A DNA stretch of 64,000 bases, taken from NCBI GenBank assembly GCA_022266195.1, contig WHVY01000002.1:6339001-6403000 (forward strand), in the 5' to 3' direction. The notes under the pieces are model-generated. The model was not told where the DNA came from and did not search any database. It saw nothing but the letters and a program-made list of their open reading frames with translations. Position numbers and translations under genes: made by a program. Source of the stretch: Tetranychus cinnabarinus (taxonomy: Eukaryota > Arthropoda > Arachnida > Trombidiformes > Tetranychidae). Below are positions 12,403 through 25,100 of the stretch, piece by piece. Numbering within the stretch: the first letter of the stretch is position 1; each line of letters opens with the position of its first letter.

Positions 12403-13060
12403 TCTCTATTTTTGAGAGCCAGATCATTTTCCTCTGCAATTTTGTCTCTTCTCTTCTTTTGTATCCTTAATGATGATTCTAGATTGGCTAGTTTTGATAG
12501 CAACTCATTCTTTTTCTTACGATATTTAGCGGCAATATCTTTTTTCTAAGCATTCAACTTTTCGATTTGCTGGACTAGCTCAGAAACCTTAGTTTTGAGG
12601 TTTGCATTTTCGTTCTTGATAGAGGATAACTTTTTCTCGGCTTGTTTACATTCCTCCTGAAGAGAGTCAAGTTGTTTTTCTGATTCTTTTTTGTCCGTAA
12701 ATTCTTTGACAGTTTCTTTAGGAGTAGTAAGCTCAACTCTTGTTTCAACCTTGAATATAGTATTGTTATTTTGGAGGTTGGATAGATCATCTGTTTTTCG
12801 AAGAGCAACAAGAGTAGATTAGACGTTATTGCAATGTTAAGAGAGGGTAACTTAGCTATATTCAATGAAACATAGGATATGTCAGGCGACTGAATTCTTT
12901 CGAATAGTATAGAAGAGCCTCCGGAATTTTCGCATTTTCTTGATCTAATTTTGCCCCTACAAGCACTTCGATTAAACGAAGGATAATGGATTTTCTCAGC
13001 GTCTTCTGAGATGTGGTAGATTCCTTCAATTTTGGCTAAATTTGTTTAGCAGCATAACTG
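12393..13060 (-). pseudogene. broken coiled-coil protein fragment
   Basis: On the minus strand a frame open from 12818 to 12393 encodes a clear heptad coiled coil (NLQNNNTIFKVETRVEL, ECKQAEKKLSSIKNENANLK, VSELVQQIEKLNA) interrupted by a TAG at 12546-12548, after which coiled coil resumes (KKDIAAKYRKKKNELLSKLA). Upstream, at about 13060-12840, another stretch (RKSIILRLIEVLVGAKLD, PEALLYYSKEFSRLTYPMF) looks coding but has stops and shifted frames. The parent gene is unknown. A long coiled-coil protein such as a TPR/Mlp-like nucleoporin or a myosin-like protein is possible, but I cannot decide. It ends exactly at a repeat arm, suggesting capture of a gene piece by a repeat element. Confidence 0.5.
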
Positions 13061-13733
13061 AAAAGGTCCTCAGTCTTCCTGTTGTAAAACGGCTATTAGT
13101 CTGCACTGGAGTGACCTTGAGGCTAGATATTTTGTTTATTGAAATTTCAGCGATACTCAATTGTCATATTACAAGGTCAAGTTCATTCAAGGTCATTGCG
13201 TTATTTGACCTCTGACTGATATTTGGAGGTTATTTTCTGAAAGCGCGAGAATTTTCAGAAATTTACAGTTTCCTATATTGACATTAACATCGGCATTTAC
13301 ATTGGGAACATAATTGAGAAATTAATTTTTGAGTAAAATAATGTATCATAATCATTTTACGGGCTTTTAAGACCGACAACCAATTGGAAAAGTAGCTAAC
13401 AAATTTGTTCAAACAATTCAAAAACTGCTGAAAAATAAATTAAAATTAAATAATATGGTTAACAAGTTGGAAGCAAAAATATTGTTTAAGGTTTAAAAGT
13501 GAATGAAGGGGACTAACAAGTAAGTAACTTAAGATTAACCTTATCTTTATTTTCACAAGCTTATGGAAAGAGGAACCAAGATTGAGGGTTTACAATGAGT
13601 TTTCATACAAGTATTTGGTGCTATAGTCACCAACCAATAGGAAAAGAGTCCGTGAGTCCTCGTTGAGTACAACATCTTCCTGTCCCGTTTTTAAAACTGA
13701 CCACAGTTTTCTGTTTAATCCATTGGTTTATTT

Positions 13734-14427
13734 TTGTTCCGACAAATCAACAATTTGGTTTTACTTTCTTTACTGAATTCAGTTTTAACAGTTGATAAGG
13801 CTTCACTGATTCCGATGGATGAAGACGAAGGTACGGAAGCCGAGTCAGCCAATGACGATGAAGATGATGATGATGGTGAGCCCGAGAGTGAAGGTGCCGA
13901 AGTTCCGCCTGAGGAGTGGGCAAAAGAGCCTACGGAAGAAGAACTAGCAAAATTTGTCACTATGCCAGTGGCTAATTATGATTTCAATGTGTGGTTGGTT
14001 CAGGCTAACTGCCTGTTCGGGCTCGTTTGATGAAAAATTTTCGATACGAAGTGGCGCACTTTAATACTTAAGATGCACCTTCCCAAATAACAGGGTACAC
14101 TGGGCCAATACCCGAACGTTTCACTCAAGATATATCGAAGCTGCAAGATTGCGGGAACCCTCGTCATTTTATAGCTGATGTTACAAAGAAATATTGGTTT
14201 CGATGGTCTGGGCACAATTTCCTAAAAGTTGCAACGAAGAAAGCCACGAGAAAGGTTGCGGTGCGATAGGTGCACCTGGGCACAAATGTGACATTCATTG
14301 TCACAACCCGGCAATCGGGTTGAATTGTGTAGGAGCTGGCGTCTACACACCAGATAAAGACAATGATGGCCGGAAAGGAAACAGCCGGGGAAACGTCTTG
14401 CGGAAGCGACAAGCTGCGGAAAAATAA
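13734..14427 (+). CDS. possible small secreted acidic/cysteine-rich protein gene, exons unresolved
   Basis: An open frame at about 13784-14028 encodes an acidic stretch (PMDEDEGTEAESANDDEDDD) followed by PPEEWAKEPTEEELAKFV. It has no ATG after the upstream stop, and a strong acceptor (TACTTTCTTTACTGAATTCAG, ending near 13781) suggests that a first exon lies upstream. A second open frame, 14194-14427, is cysteine-rich (CNEESHEKGCGAIG, HKCDIHCHNPAIGLNCVG) and ends KRQAAEK; a poly(A) signal AATAAA follows at about 14468. A third frame at 14069-14269 is also open. I could not find splice phases that join these cleanly, so this may be a multi-exon gene with missed exons or a decayed one. No family recognised. 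Confidence 0.35.
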
Positions 14428-16123
14428 CTTGTAACTTAATTGATTTTTTTATCATTCTCTTTGCATTAATAAAATTTCTTTCGTTTGACATATTTGCGTG
14501 TTTTTTATAATGTTTTTCGTGAAAGTAAAATTGAATTTTTAACTGAAGCGGTAGGTAAGTTGATTTGACTCATAAGAGTCATTTTAAAGTTGAAAGTTGA
14601 AACTTTGTCAAGGACTATAACAGATAGCCTTGAGAGGTCAAAAGATGACTAATTAACGAACTGTGGAGTCCTCGTAGTGTTATTCTTTATGTTGTCTTGC
14701 CTTTTAACATGACGAAAGGGTTAGATGTGGTCCATTTGGTTTTAAGTTTATGTTTTGAATTGTTCGATCTTTCACACCATAAAAATTTGGAAAATATAAT
14801 AAATTGTCTCAAATAGCTACACCATATAAGATTAATTATTAATTAATCCTAATCTGGGACTTAGTGTATTTTGAGCATTTTTCACCAAAATTCAAGGTGA
14901 AAAAATCTTTGCATAAGTTTAACTGGTAACAAAAATGTTTGATTGATTTATTATTCAGATATAAGACTGCACTACTTGAAAAGATTGATTATGATTAAGA
15001 AGAATATTCAACAGATTACATTTATAATACTCAAGCAGTTATTTAAAGTCTACCTGGTTTTAATTGTTATTCTGATGAAACTATCATGATATCGATAATT
15101 ATTTATTGTTCTTTGTAGATAAAACCAAGGTTGAATATCATTGTGGTTGAATTGATTATTGATCAAAAAAGGAATCAATTGGAAACGCGATGAAAATGTA
15201 ACAAAAACAATGGACCAACAAATTGTCGGTTATTTATTGTGTTTTTTCGCAATGATTAATGTAAATCAAGTTATGAGAAGCGGTTTTCATGTAGCAATAT
15301 TTGATTTAAAAAAGATGATATTCAATCTCAGTTGATAATCAAATCTATAAAAATTTAAGACTTTTCTGGTTTTGAATACTCCAACAATGTCCATTTAACG
15401 TTTCGTTAATCATTTATAAAGCTGCAAACGATTGAATAGCTGCTTAAAATGCGATTGATTCCAAATTTCAATTGTTTACCATCCAAACAAAAATCATTCC
15501 AAATCCATTACAAATGAGTCTTTTGTATCCAATAAACCCAAAAACGATTATTCTAAACGGTTATTTAACGGTTTTAGTGATGAGGCCAATTATACTTGAA
15601 CTGAATCTGAAAGGTTATTAAATATCCAAAATGAAATTCGATGTTTTTAAAATCGATAAAAAACGTTAATTTAGGCAGCAACAGTGAAATAATTTTTAAT
15701 ACAATTACCTGCCAGATAAAGTCAGTAGATGCATGCTCAACTTCTAGTCAAGATTGAAGCTAATCAACTATATTTACAAACAATATTTGATTTCTGCTCA
15801 TAAAATTTTAAATAAAATCCCAAGAAATCAAGTAGTACCGAAAATCAAGATTAATTTTCGTGTATTAAACAAACTTTAACAACATGAAATAGAGCTAGAG
15901 ATAAATCTGATACTCATGTGATAATATTTCACTTCAGCATTAATCTGGTAGCTTACGATACTATTGAGTTGAATCTATGTTAACAGCTGTGTATTTGTGT
16001 CCGTTGACATTGATAAAGGTAACATTATCGAAACCAGTAGACAGATGAATCTCACAGGCTCCTCTTGAACTGTCCAACATATGTAACTGTGATTGATTTG
16101 CTCGTAAACCCAAAGCTAAAGAA
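14428..16123. other. intergenic plus out-of-frame remnant of the SLC34 tail
   Basis: Mostly non-coding. From about 15030 on it matches duplicate B (20690 onwards) with small indels. The part at 15960-16120 is homologous to the last coding codons of SLC34 copy B but lies beyond the premature stop of copy A, so it is no longer read in frame. Confidence 0.6.
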
Positions 16124-19096
16124 TCATGTCAATTTCGCGGTCGGACTGTTGCGTGAGTGCGGTTTGCAACAGTAAAGACAATTTATATTTTCCCTTAATT
16201 TGATCAAAAAACTATCCATAGGCTCCAGCGAGCGCATCCAGAGAGGCAGCCAGTTCCATGTTTGAAGTTTCAAAGGCAACCAACTAGGCCTTCTAGACTG
16301 CATAATATTGATAAGCATGATTGATGAAATTGTAGCAAGAAATAAAGTAAATACAACTGCAAAAGTAAGTGGACCAGCCAGCGAGACGAGAAAGAAGAAG
16401 ATAGGAAGCAGAAAGAAGACTGTTAACAGATAAACGATACTAAACCAACGATATTTAGCTGTTGTGTTGCCTAAAATTTTCGCTAGTCTGATAGGGAATC
16501 TCATCCATGGTATTGGATAAAATAACAAGATTCCGGTTATGTTGAAAAAAAGGTGTGCAAATGCCAATTGTAGAGTATTATCCAGTACGGAAGCATCAGC
16601 CGTTAATGCAGCCAAGATTCCTGAATATAGAAAGCAATAAGTATGAGAATTTAACGGAATTAAGCGATTTAATAGGCTCTACAAATCCTGACCTGTAGTA
16701 GTTGTACCAACATTTGAACCTAATGTTAAAGGATAGATTCTTTCGATTGAAATAACTCCAATACCAGCTAATGGTGTAAGCGCCGAAGTAAAAATGGAGC
16801 TACTTTGGACCAATATGGTTAAAATACATCCCATCAATAATGCTAAGTAATCAATCAACATTGACCAAGGTAATTTATATTTAGCATTTCCATATTTTTT
16901 TATTAACAAAGCAATCCGACCTCTGTAAGAAAGTCAAAAGACTTGGGTAAACAATTACAAAATAAGGTGAAGTCATTTGATTAGCATTACTTGGCACGCT
17001 AAAACAATTAACTTGACAGCAATAAACGAAAGCCAAGAGTAAACAATTAACTTACTTTAACATCGAATGCAGTATCTTAACAATGCTTATAAGACAAAAG
17101 CATAAAATTACCAACGAAATGGTAATCAATATGATACCCGAAGTTTTGTCCGATAACTGAAGCGAGTTAATAAGTGCTTTACCTGTAAACATAAAAACAT
17201 TGTTAGTAGAAATGATTAAATCTTACAAAAGAACTTAAATAAAGAAGTGACAATTAGATGAAATTAAATTTCAATTAGATAGACAAACCATCTTTCTTCA
17301 GAAGCGATTCGACATTTGATAAATTCCCAATAGCAATCTCCATAATTGCATTATAATCAAGCTGAAATGAAATAAATATGAAAATCAAATTACAGTTTAT
17401 AAATAAGATGTTGATGTCATATGTTAATTCAGCAAATTCAATTCCAAAATGAAAGTAAAGCTTTTAAAGGAACAGAAGCTACAAATGTAAGTAATGTATG
17501 CTTAAGATAACAATCAAGTCCAAAAGATTTGATTAATTGCTCAATGGAATCGTATTCCTTATTTAGTTTGAATTGAAATATTATCATTTGGATTGGACTG
17601 AATGAAAGCCAACCAATGATCTTGGATATTTGAACAAATTGATACAAAGTAAAAACAGATCGAAGTAGAGAAGGAAATTACAATCATAATTAATGAGAGG
17701 AAATGACGATCAGGATACTGAAGGCATAATAATACGCTAACGCTCAATAAACCGATTAAAAAATAAGATTTTAAAAGCTAATCTTGAAGCTGAATCAACA
17801 AAAGCTGATAAACAGGCAAGGCGATGCAAAAATATTGAAAACATTTCAAGTTATACAACAGTAATCATTAGAGTCTAGACGCAATCAATTAAGGTTGGTA
17901 TCTCTAGCATAGCATTACATGTTTATGAAGGAAATTTATTATCTTGAAATATGCAAGATTTGTTCAACTAACCTGAACAATCAATTTTGAGAAGGGTGAA
18001 GTTAATTTTTTGAGATATTCAGGGGAAGTTGTATTTGATTTTTCCCATTTTATTGAACTGACTACAATTTTGGTTGTGACTTCCAAATAGCCGGTGGTTA
18101 CTTCCAATGGTAATAAGACGATAACGGTTAGCCAGTTGAACATGTCGTGGACTGTAGCTGCGGCAAATGCACGGCGAAATTCATTTCGATCGGTAGAATG
18201 GAATAATGAAACCTGAAAATTGAGATGAAACGAGGATGACAAAAAAAGATGAAGAAAATGATAAGAAGGAAGGAAATGGTTAAAATTATGCAGTATAATA
18301 ATTAAAAAAGCAAATTTTAGAGATATTTTGTTCAGTTTCTGTGAATCAAAGAGATTAATTAGTTAATTACTATGGTGTTTGTGATGGAAGTTCCAATGTT
18401 GGCCCCCATAACAATAGGAATTGCTTCTTTCACTCTCATCACTGTAAGAAGAATAAGAATACAGGAGAAAACAGAGACAGGGCGAAAAACAGGATCAATT
18501 GTAAGTCTCTCTAGATAATCATGGAATTATTGGGAATCATCGATAGTTCGAATTGCAAATAAACTGAAAAGGCTAAAATTAACATATGGTTGATTCAAGT
18601 TGAAAAATCCTAATCCCAAATGAAGAGATAGAATTATTGAATCACTTACATTCTGCAGCAACTAATGTGACTGCGATAGATGTTGATGCGGATGAGCTTT
18701 GAACAAGAATGGTGAACAATATTCCAATAATAAGACCAACAATTGGATTACGAACCAATTTATTGTTATGGAAAACAGATCCAGCTGCTCGACCTCCAAG
18801 TAATCGAAAACCAGAGCTAAGAAAATCCAGTGATGTGATGAATGAAAATAACAGAAGCAGCAGACAAATGATTTTCAGTAGAACCTTCAAGGTTCGACGA
18901 AATTTCCCCCTTGCAGTCAGTTCTATAGAATGTGATAATATTTAAGATTTATCAATCAATTGTTATCATTAGTAATGTGAAGAGAAACATTGAAAATGAA
19001 TGCGTATACATTCAAAAAATTCACGCTTTCACGAAACATAAGGTTATTTCAATTCTTACCTTTCCAAGGAGTAGAATGTTCATAGGTAACAGGCAT
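16124..19096 (-). CDS. SLC34: SLC34-type Na/phosphate cotransporter, copy A, both ends truncated
   Basis: Eight exons align one-to-one with the complete copy at 22110-28171: 19096-19060, 18922-18650, 18441-18371, 18212-17973, 17361-17289, 17182-17056, 16922-16693 and 16620-16124. All splice sites and phases are kept. Both QSSS repeats (ILVQSSSASTSIAV, TILVQSSSIFTSAL) and the membrane segments are open. Two lesions exist. The codon for Trp48 of copy B is TAG here (19100-19102), so translation could only restart at the next ATG (19096). About 19 extra nt near 16150 shift the tail so that it ends SPTAKLT, losing the C-terminal TxL motif. The restart product would be 515 aa with the whole transporter core. 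It may be a young pseudogene or a truncated but active paralogue. Confidence 0.7.
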
Positions 19097-19149
19097 TTCC
19101 TATGGATCTGGAGTTCTAGTCGGTGAATATGGTGAACTAAATGGACTGA

Positions 19150-19390
19150 AGTCTACAAGCTAACGAAATGTCAGATAAGCTTGAGAAGCCACCAAACAGA
19201 TAAAAGAAAAGCAAGAAGCAAAACAGTAAGCTAAAGAATCAACTAAAGATAAGAAAATGATTTTCTTAATCATCAGGATAAGTGGACAGAAAGCTTTCAT
19301 ATCCCTCTATGTTGAATTATAATTGCAAGCCTAACAAAGCCACTCGAAGATTCCATTGAATGGTAGCCATTACTAAAGGGTTGGAAAGTT
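19150..19390. other. duplication junction filler
   Basis: Homology to SLC34 exon 1 of copy B stops near 19150 and homology to the epimerase 3' region begins near 19393. The 240 bp between match neither side and mark the junction of the two duplicated blocks. Confidence 0.6.
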
Positions 19391-20114
19391 CAAGTGCCTT
19401 TCGATTATCTACAAACATGGCATCAACATCTCCAGGCCTGCGAACAACGATTTCATAAGGAACTTTAGCTTTCTCGAAGGCATTATTTGGAATCCCTAGT
19501 GGGTCCTCTCCAATCTCTCCTAATTCATGAGCACCAATTGGATTGAAGTAACGAAGGGATACAATGCACCAATCCTTTTCACTATTAGACAAATCCTCGA
19601 GTATTCGTTCAATAACAAACTTGGTTCTACCATAAGGATTTGTAATCGTAGAGCCAGTTGGATGATTTTCATCAATGGGAAGATATTGAGGTAAACCGTA
19701 AACAGTAGCAGAAGACGAAAAGATTAAATTTTTCACATTATATTCTCGCATAACTTTAAGCAAATTAATTGTTCCGGCCACGTTGTTTTCATAATACTCG
19801 AGAGGCTTAACCATGGATTCACCAACAGCTTTCAGTCCAGCAAAGTGTATTACAGCACTTATTTTATGATCCCTGAAAATTTGTGCGATTCCTCTAGCGT
19901 CCAATAAATCTGTATTGTAAAATTGAATTTTCTTGGATGTTATCAATTCAATTCTTCTCAGACTTTCTGGTAAACCATTTTGATTAATTTCAGTACATAT
20001 TGCATTGGATAAGTTATCCATAACGATTATCTCGTAATTAGATTCGAGAAGTGTCAAAACACAGTGACTTCCAATGAAGCCAGCTCCACCAGTTACTAAA
20101 ATAACTTGAGACAT
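19317..20114 (-). pseudogene. Gale: UDP-glucose 4-epimerase copy B, internally deleted
   Basis: Residues 1-211 match the complete copy almost exactly, including GGAGFIG, SSSATVYG and YGRTK. Then IPNN joins directly to AFEKA, so about 79 residues plus the intron of copy A are gone, leaving a one-exon frame. After RKALE the sequence leaves the epimerase and ends in 20-odd unrelated residues from the junction filler (265 aa in total). The missing parts include HVIDLARGH, the VFNLGNG region and the C-terminal WKWQSKNP segment. The NAD-binding half is complete but the UDP-sugar half is not, so normal epimerase activity is unlikely even though the frame is open. High identity to copy A argues for a recent event. 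Confidence 0.85.
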
Positions 20115-22109
20115 TCTATCGAAACAAGCAATGAATAAATAAGAAATAAAATTAGCAAGAAATGTAGATTAGTTATAAAATACTGGACCGAAAACCCAAA
20201 GATCGAAAGATAGAAACTAGAAAGAATTACTTTGATGGCTATTCTTAAATATTCAAATAAAAGTTTAAACAAATTCATTTTGATAATATGTAAGAGTGTT
20301 AAGTTGCACTCAGTTCGCTGTCAACTCGTATAGCTCATTTTTTACACTTTACACTCACTTAATTAATCTTATTTTATGACTGACGATGATCAAATAATTA
20401 TAATAATCAGAAGGTTCAAATTTTGAAATAATAATAGCTTAATAACTTACATAGTTGATGTTGTCAAAGCAAAACGAAGAGATGAGAACTGAATCAATTT
20501 ATAAGAACTACAGAATTAACCAAACAAACAAATTTGTTTACAAATTAAGTCAATTGCGAAAATCAACTTGGCATCTGGTTAAGTAACTAAGGTAACTCTA
20601 AACTCTAGAGTTGTCTTGGACCCGAGATGTCTTATTGCGCCTTTTTCAAATGAGTTATGCAATTAATAATTAATCTTTATCTGCAACAAATTAAGTTTAC
20701 AACACAGTTAGATATTTAAAGTCTACCTGGTTTTAATTGTTATTCTGATAAAACTATCATGATATCGATAATTATTTATTGTTCTTTGTAGATAAAAACT
20801 AAGGTTGAGAATCAAGTTTGATTATTTTTTCATTGTGGTTGAATTGATCACTGATCAATTAAGGAATCAATTGGGAACGCGATGAAAGTGAAACAAAAAC
20901 AATGGACCAACAAATTGTCGGTTATTTATTGAATTTTTTCGCAATGATTAAATTCAAATGATAAATAATTTGAATTAATAATTGATTAATGAGAAAAAGG
21001 GAAAAAATGATGAAATTCAAGGCTGAACAATTCTATCACAGCCACTCAGTTGGTACCAACACTTTTATATCCATTCATAGACTTGAAGTCGAAATGATAA
21101 TAATTATCTGGAATGTGAAAAAGAAACCATCAAATAATATGAATCATGTAAATCAATTTAAGAGAAGCGGTTTTCATGTAGCAATATTTGATTTAAAAAA
21201 GATGATATTCAATCTCAGTTGATAATCAAATCTATAAAAATTTAAGACTTTTCTGGTTTTGAATACTCCAACAATGTCCATTTAACGTTTCGTTAATCAT
21301 TTATAAAGCTGCAAACGATTGAATAGCTGCTTAAAATGCGATTGATTCCAAATTTCAATTGATCAATCAATTGACCATTCAAACAAAAAACATTCATGTC
21401 TTTATGTCCATTACAATTGACAGTCTGTTGTAGTTGAAATAAACCCAAAACGATTATTCTGAAACCTCATGGAATTGGTGACCTTAGTAGATGGATTGCT
21501 TTGGGTCTGCATGAAATCAGGAATCTTAGAATGAGTTGTTGATATAACGGCTTTGATTCAATAATAACAATAAAAAAACAGTTTGCGACTGAATATTTTT
21601 TTGTGAGAGGCACTTGAAAGATGTGGAAAGAATATGCTTCCCACAAAACGAACATTACGAGACTAAAATCCTATTTTTAAAGATGATGAGAAAATTGGTG
21701 AATGATGGACTAGTTATATTTTACGGTTTCAGTGATGAAGCCAATTATCTTGAACTGGCTGTGAAAGGTTATTAAATATCCAAAATGAAATGAGATGTTT
21801 TTAAAATCGATGAAAACGTTAATTTAGGCAGCAACAGTGAAATAATTTTTTATACAATTACCTACCAGATAATGTCAGTAGATGCATGCTCAACTCCTAG
21901 TCAAGATTGCAACTAATCAACTATATTAACAAACTATTTTGCTCGTGAAATTCGGAATAAATCCCACGAAATCGGGTAGCAACATTTTGGTTAATTTTCA
22001 TCTATTGAGAAAATTTAACAATATGAAATTGAACTATCCGATAAATAGCGAAAATATGCTATTAATGTGCTAATATTCCACCACGACATTAATCTGGTAG
22101 CTTACGATG
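20115..22109. other. intergenic, duplicate B
   Basis: Non-coding. It is homologous in blocks to 10547-11810 and 15030-15970 of duplicate A, with the 3.2-kb segment missing. Small frames such as that at 20989-21222 are partly absent from the A copy and have no gene-like features. Confidence 0.6.
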
Positions 22110-25100
22110 CTATAATTGAGTTGAATCTTTGTTAACAGCTGTGTATTTGTGTCCGTTGACATTGATAAAGGTAACATTATCGAAACCAGTTGACAGATGA
22201 ATCTCAGAGGCTCCCCTTGAACTGTCCAACATATGTAACTGTGATTGATTTGCTCGTAAACCCAAAGCTAAAGAATCGTGGCGATTTTGCGGTCGGATGC
22301 AACAGTAAAGACAATTTATACTTTCACTCAATTTGATCAAAAAACTATCCATAGGATCCAGCGAGTGCATCCAAAGAGGCAGCCAGTTCCATGTTTGAAG
22401 TTTCAAAGGCAGCCAACTAGGCCTTTTAGACTGCATAAGGTTAATCAATATGATTGATGAAATTGTAGCAAGAAATAGAGTAAATACAACTGTAAAAGTT
22501 AGTGGACCAGCCAGCGAGACGAGAAAGAAGAAGATAGGAAGCAGAAAGAAAACTGTTAACAGATAAACGATACTAAACCAACGATATTTAGCTGTTGTGT
22601 TGCCTAAAATTTTCGATAGTCTGATAGGGAATCTCATCCATGGTATTGGATAAAATAACAAGATTCCAGTAATGTTGAAAAAAAGATGTGCAAATGCCAA
22701 TTGTAGGGTATTTTCCAGTACAGAAGCATCAGCCGTTAATGCAGCCAAGATTCCTGTATTAAGAAAGCAATAAGTATCAGAATTTACTGGAATTAAGCGA
22801 TTTATAGACTCTACAAGTCCTGACCTGTTGTAGTTGTACCAACATTGGAACCTAATGTTAAAGGATAAATTCTTTCGATTGAAATAACTCCAATCCCAGC
22901 TAATGGTGTAAGAGCCGAAGTAAAAATGGAGCTACTTTGGACCAATATGGTTAAAATACATCCCATCAATAATGCTAAGTAATCAATCAACACTGACCAA
23001 GGTAATTTGTATTCAGCATTGACATATCTTTTGATTAGCAAAGCAATCCGACCTCTGTAAGAAAGAAAAAAGATACAATTAATTTTTGAGCAAAATTCAA
23101 AGTTTTAGATGTTAATTGCTGACTTGGGTAAACAGTTACAAAATAAGGTGAAGTCATTTGATTAGCATTACTTGGCACGCTAAAACAATTAACTTGACAG
23201 CAATAAACGAAAGCCAAGAGTAAACAATTAACTTACTTTAACATCGAATGCAGTATCTTAACAATGCTTATAAGACAAAAGCATAAAATTACCAACGAAA
23301 TGGTAATCAATATGATACCCGAAGTTTTGTCCGATAACTGCAGCGAGTTAATAAGTGCTTTACCTGTAAACATAAATAAATAGCAATAGTAGAAATGAGT
23401 AAATCTTACAAATGAATACAAATAATGAAGTGTTGATTAGATGTAATTAAATGCCAATTAAATAGACAAACCATTTTTCTTCAGAAGCGATTCGACAGTT
23501 GATGAATTGCCAACAGCAATCTCCTTAATTGCATTATTATCAAGCTGAAATGAAATAAAATATGAAAATCAAATTACAGTTTAAAAATAAGATGTTGATG
23601 TCATATGTTAATTCAGCAAATTCAATTCCAAAATGAAAGTAAAGCTTTTAAAGGAACAGAAGCTACAAATGTAAGTAATGTATGCTTAAGATAACAATCA
23701 AGTCCAAAAGATTTGATTAATTGCTCAATGGAATCGTATTCTTTATTCTGTTTAAATTGAAATATCATCATTTGGATTGGACTCAATGAAAGCCCACCAA
23801 TGATCCTGGATATTTGAACAAATTGATACAAAGTAAAAACAGATCGAAGTAGAGAAGGAAATTACAATGAAAATTAATGAGAGGAAATGATGATCATGAT
23901 ACTGAAGACATCATTGGATCAATACTAATGTATATTGAATTGAGTATCAAATAATGAAAAAGGATTGGAAACTTATCTTGCAGATTCTTCAGTAAGTTTA
24001 GAAGCAAATATTATCCTGTTGATACTAATTTAACTTGAGAGCAAACTGATTCTTTTAACCTTGTTTAAAAATAATTTGCGAAATATTATATTAAAAATAT
24101 GATAACCTTTAAATTTTGGAAAAATACAAGGATTTTCATCATGTGAATGAAATTGATATGAAAGGTGGATTCTAAGGAGGATGAAAGTATCGAGTTGATG
24201 AAAAATATTTACTTTTTTAATCATCAACCTTTTGATGGTTTTATTGATGTTTGCTGAAATAGAGATCGATATTGATGTCACCTTTCAATTGAACTAGACT
24301 GGGTTCAACATTGAATTATCAATTATTTCAAGTCTTTTTCAACAGAATAATAATGTCAAAATAAAATTATCGATCGCCATTTAAGTTTATATGTTCCAAT
24401 CAAATTTAGTAACTATTAATAAAAGTGAAAGTCAATAAATTTCATCAATGAGTTTGACAGGGAAAACAAGGTTTTCTTATTATATTTTCATCTTTTCATG
24501 AATCAGGTCATTTGAATAGGCCAGAGAAATGATTACTGTTAAATGCAACAACAATAACATAACATAATAATACTATTAGTATTAGTGTTCATGATAAGTT
24601 GATTTTGTTTTTGTGACTGAATTAATGTATTAATAATAAAGACTAAATCAAAATCGATTGTTGAGCATCTAATGTTAATGTGAGTTAATGATTGCTAGAG
24701 TCCATTTTAATTAGTAATATTGCTGCCAATTTTAATCTATTGATATTAAAATTGTTGGCTAACTGTAATGTTCAATTTAATTGGGATTGATTATTTACTG
24801 GTTATTAATAACATTGTCTGGAGTGAATGAGTAGAAAAATTGATTGATATTTTTTCCTCTGAAAATGTCAATTGTTAGTAATGAATAAATTTGAAATACA
24901 TTTCTGGTCAAGCTCAATACAACGAAAAAGAGACGAAATGAGCTTATTTTTGCTGTAAATTAACGAGAATGATGAAATTCAGAGTTTCTATTGCAGATTG
25001 ATCATGATCATGAGTAGATGAGTTATGAGCAGTTTAATACAGGTCGTGACTGAGTTACTGAGTGAAAATCTGAGGCAACAATTGACTAGATAACAATAGA

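Larger units (their letters stand above)
11813..15025. mobile_element. about 3.2-kb segment present only in duplicate A
   Basis: The flanks (ending near CTTATTGCGCC... at 11770 and resuming near TTTAAAGTCTACCTGG at 15040) are nearly continuous in duplicate B at 20630-20720, so A carries extra DNA or B lost it. The left end starts with ACACTCCGAAGTCAGTCG and short CTGACTGACTG repeats, resembling the MITE-end remnant at 56063. The segment holds an inverted repeat, a broken coiled-coil frame and a possible small gene. I found no matching terminal inverted repeat at the right end, so the insertion mechanism is unclear. Confidence 0.45.

Noticed and set aside
17438..17747. Frames inside SLC34 intron 4, also present at 23622-23831
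   Set aside because: Conserved only because the intron is duplicated; flanking exons join directly in phase and align with family proteins without extra residues.
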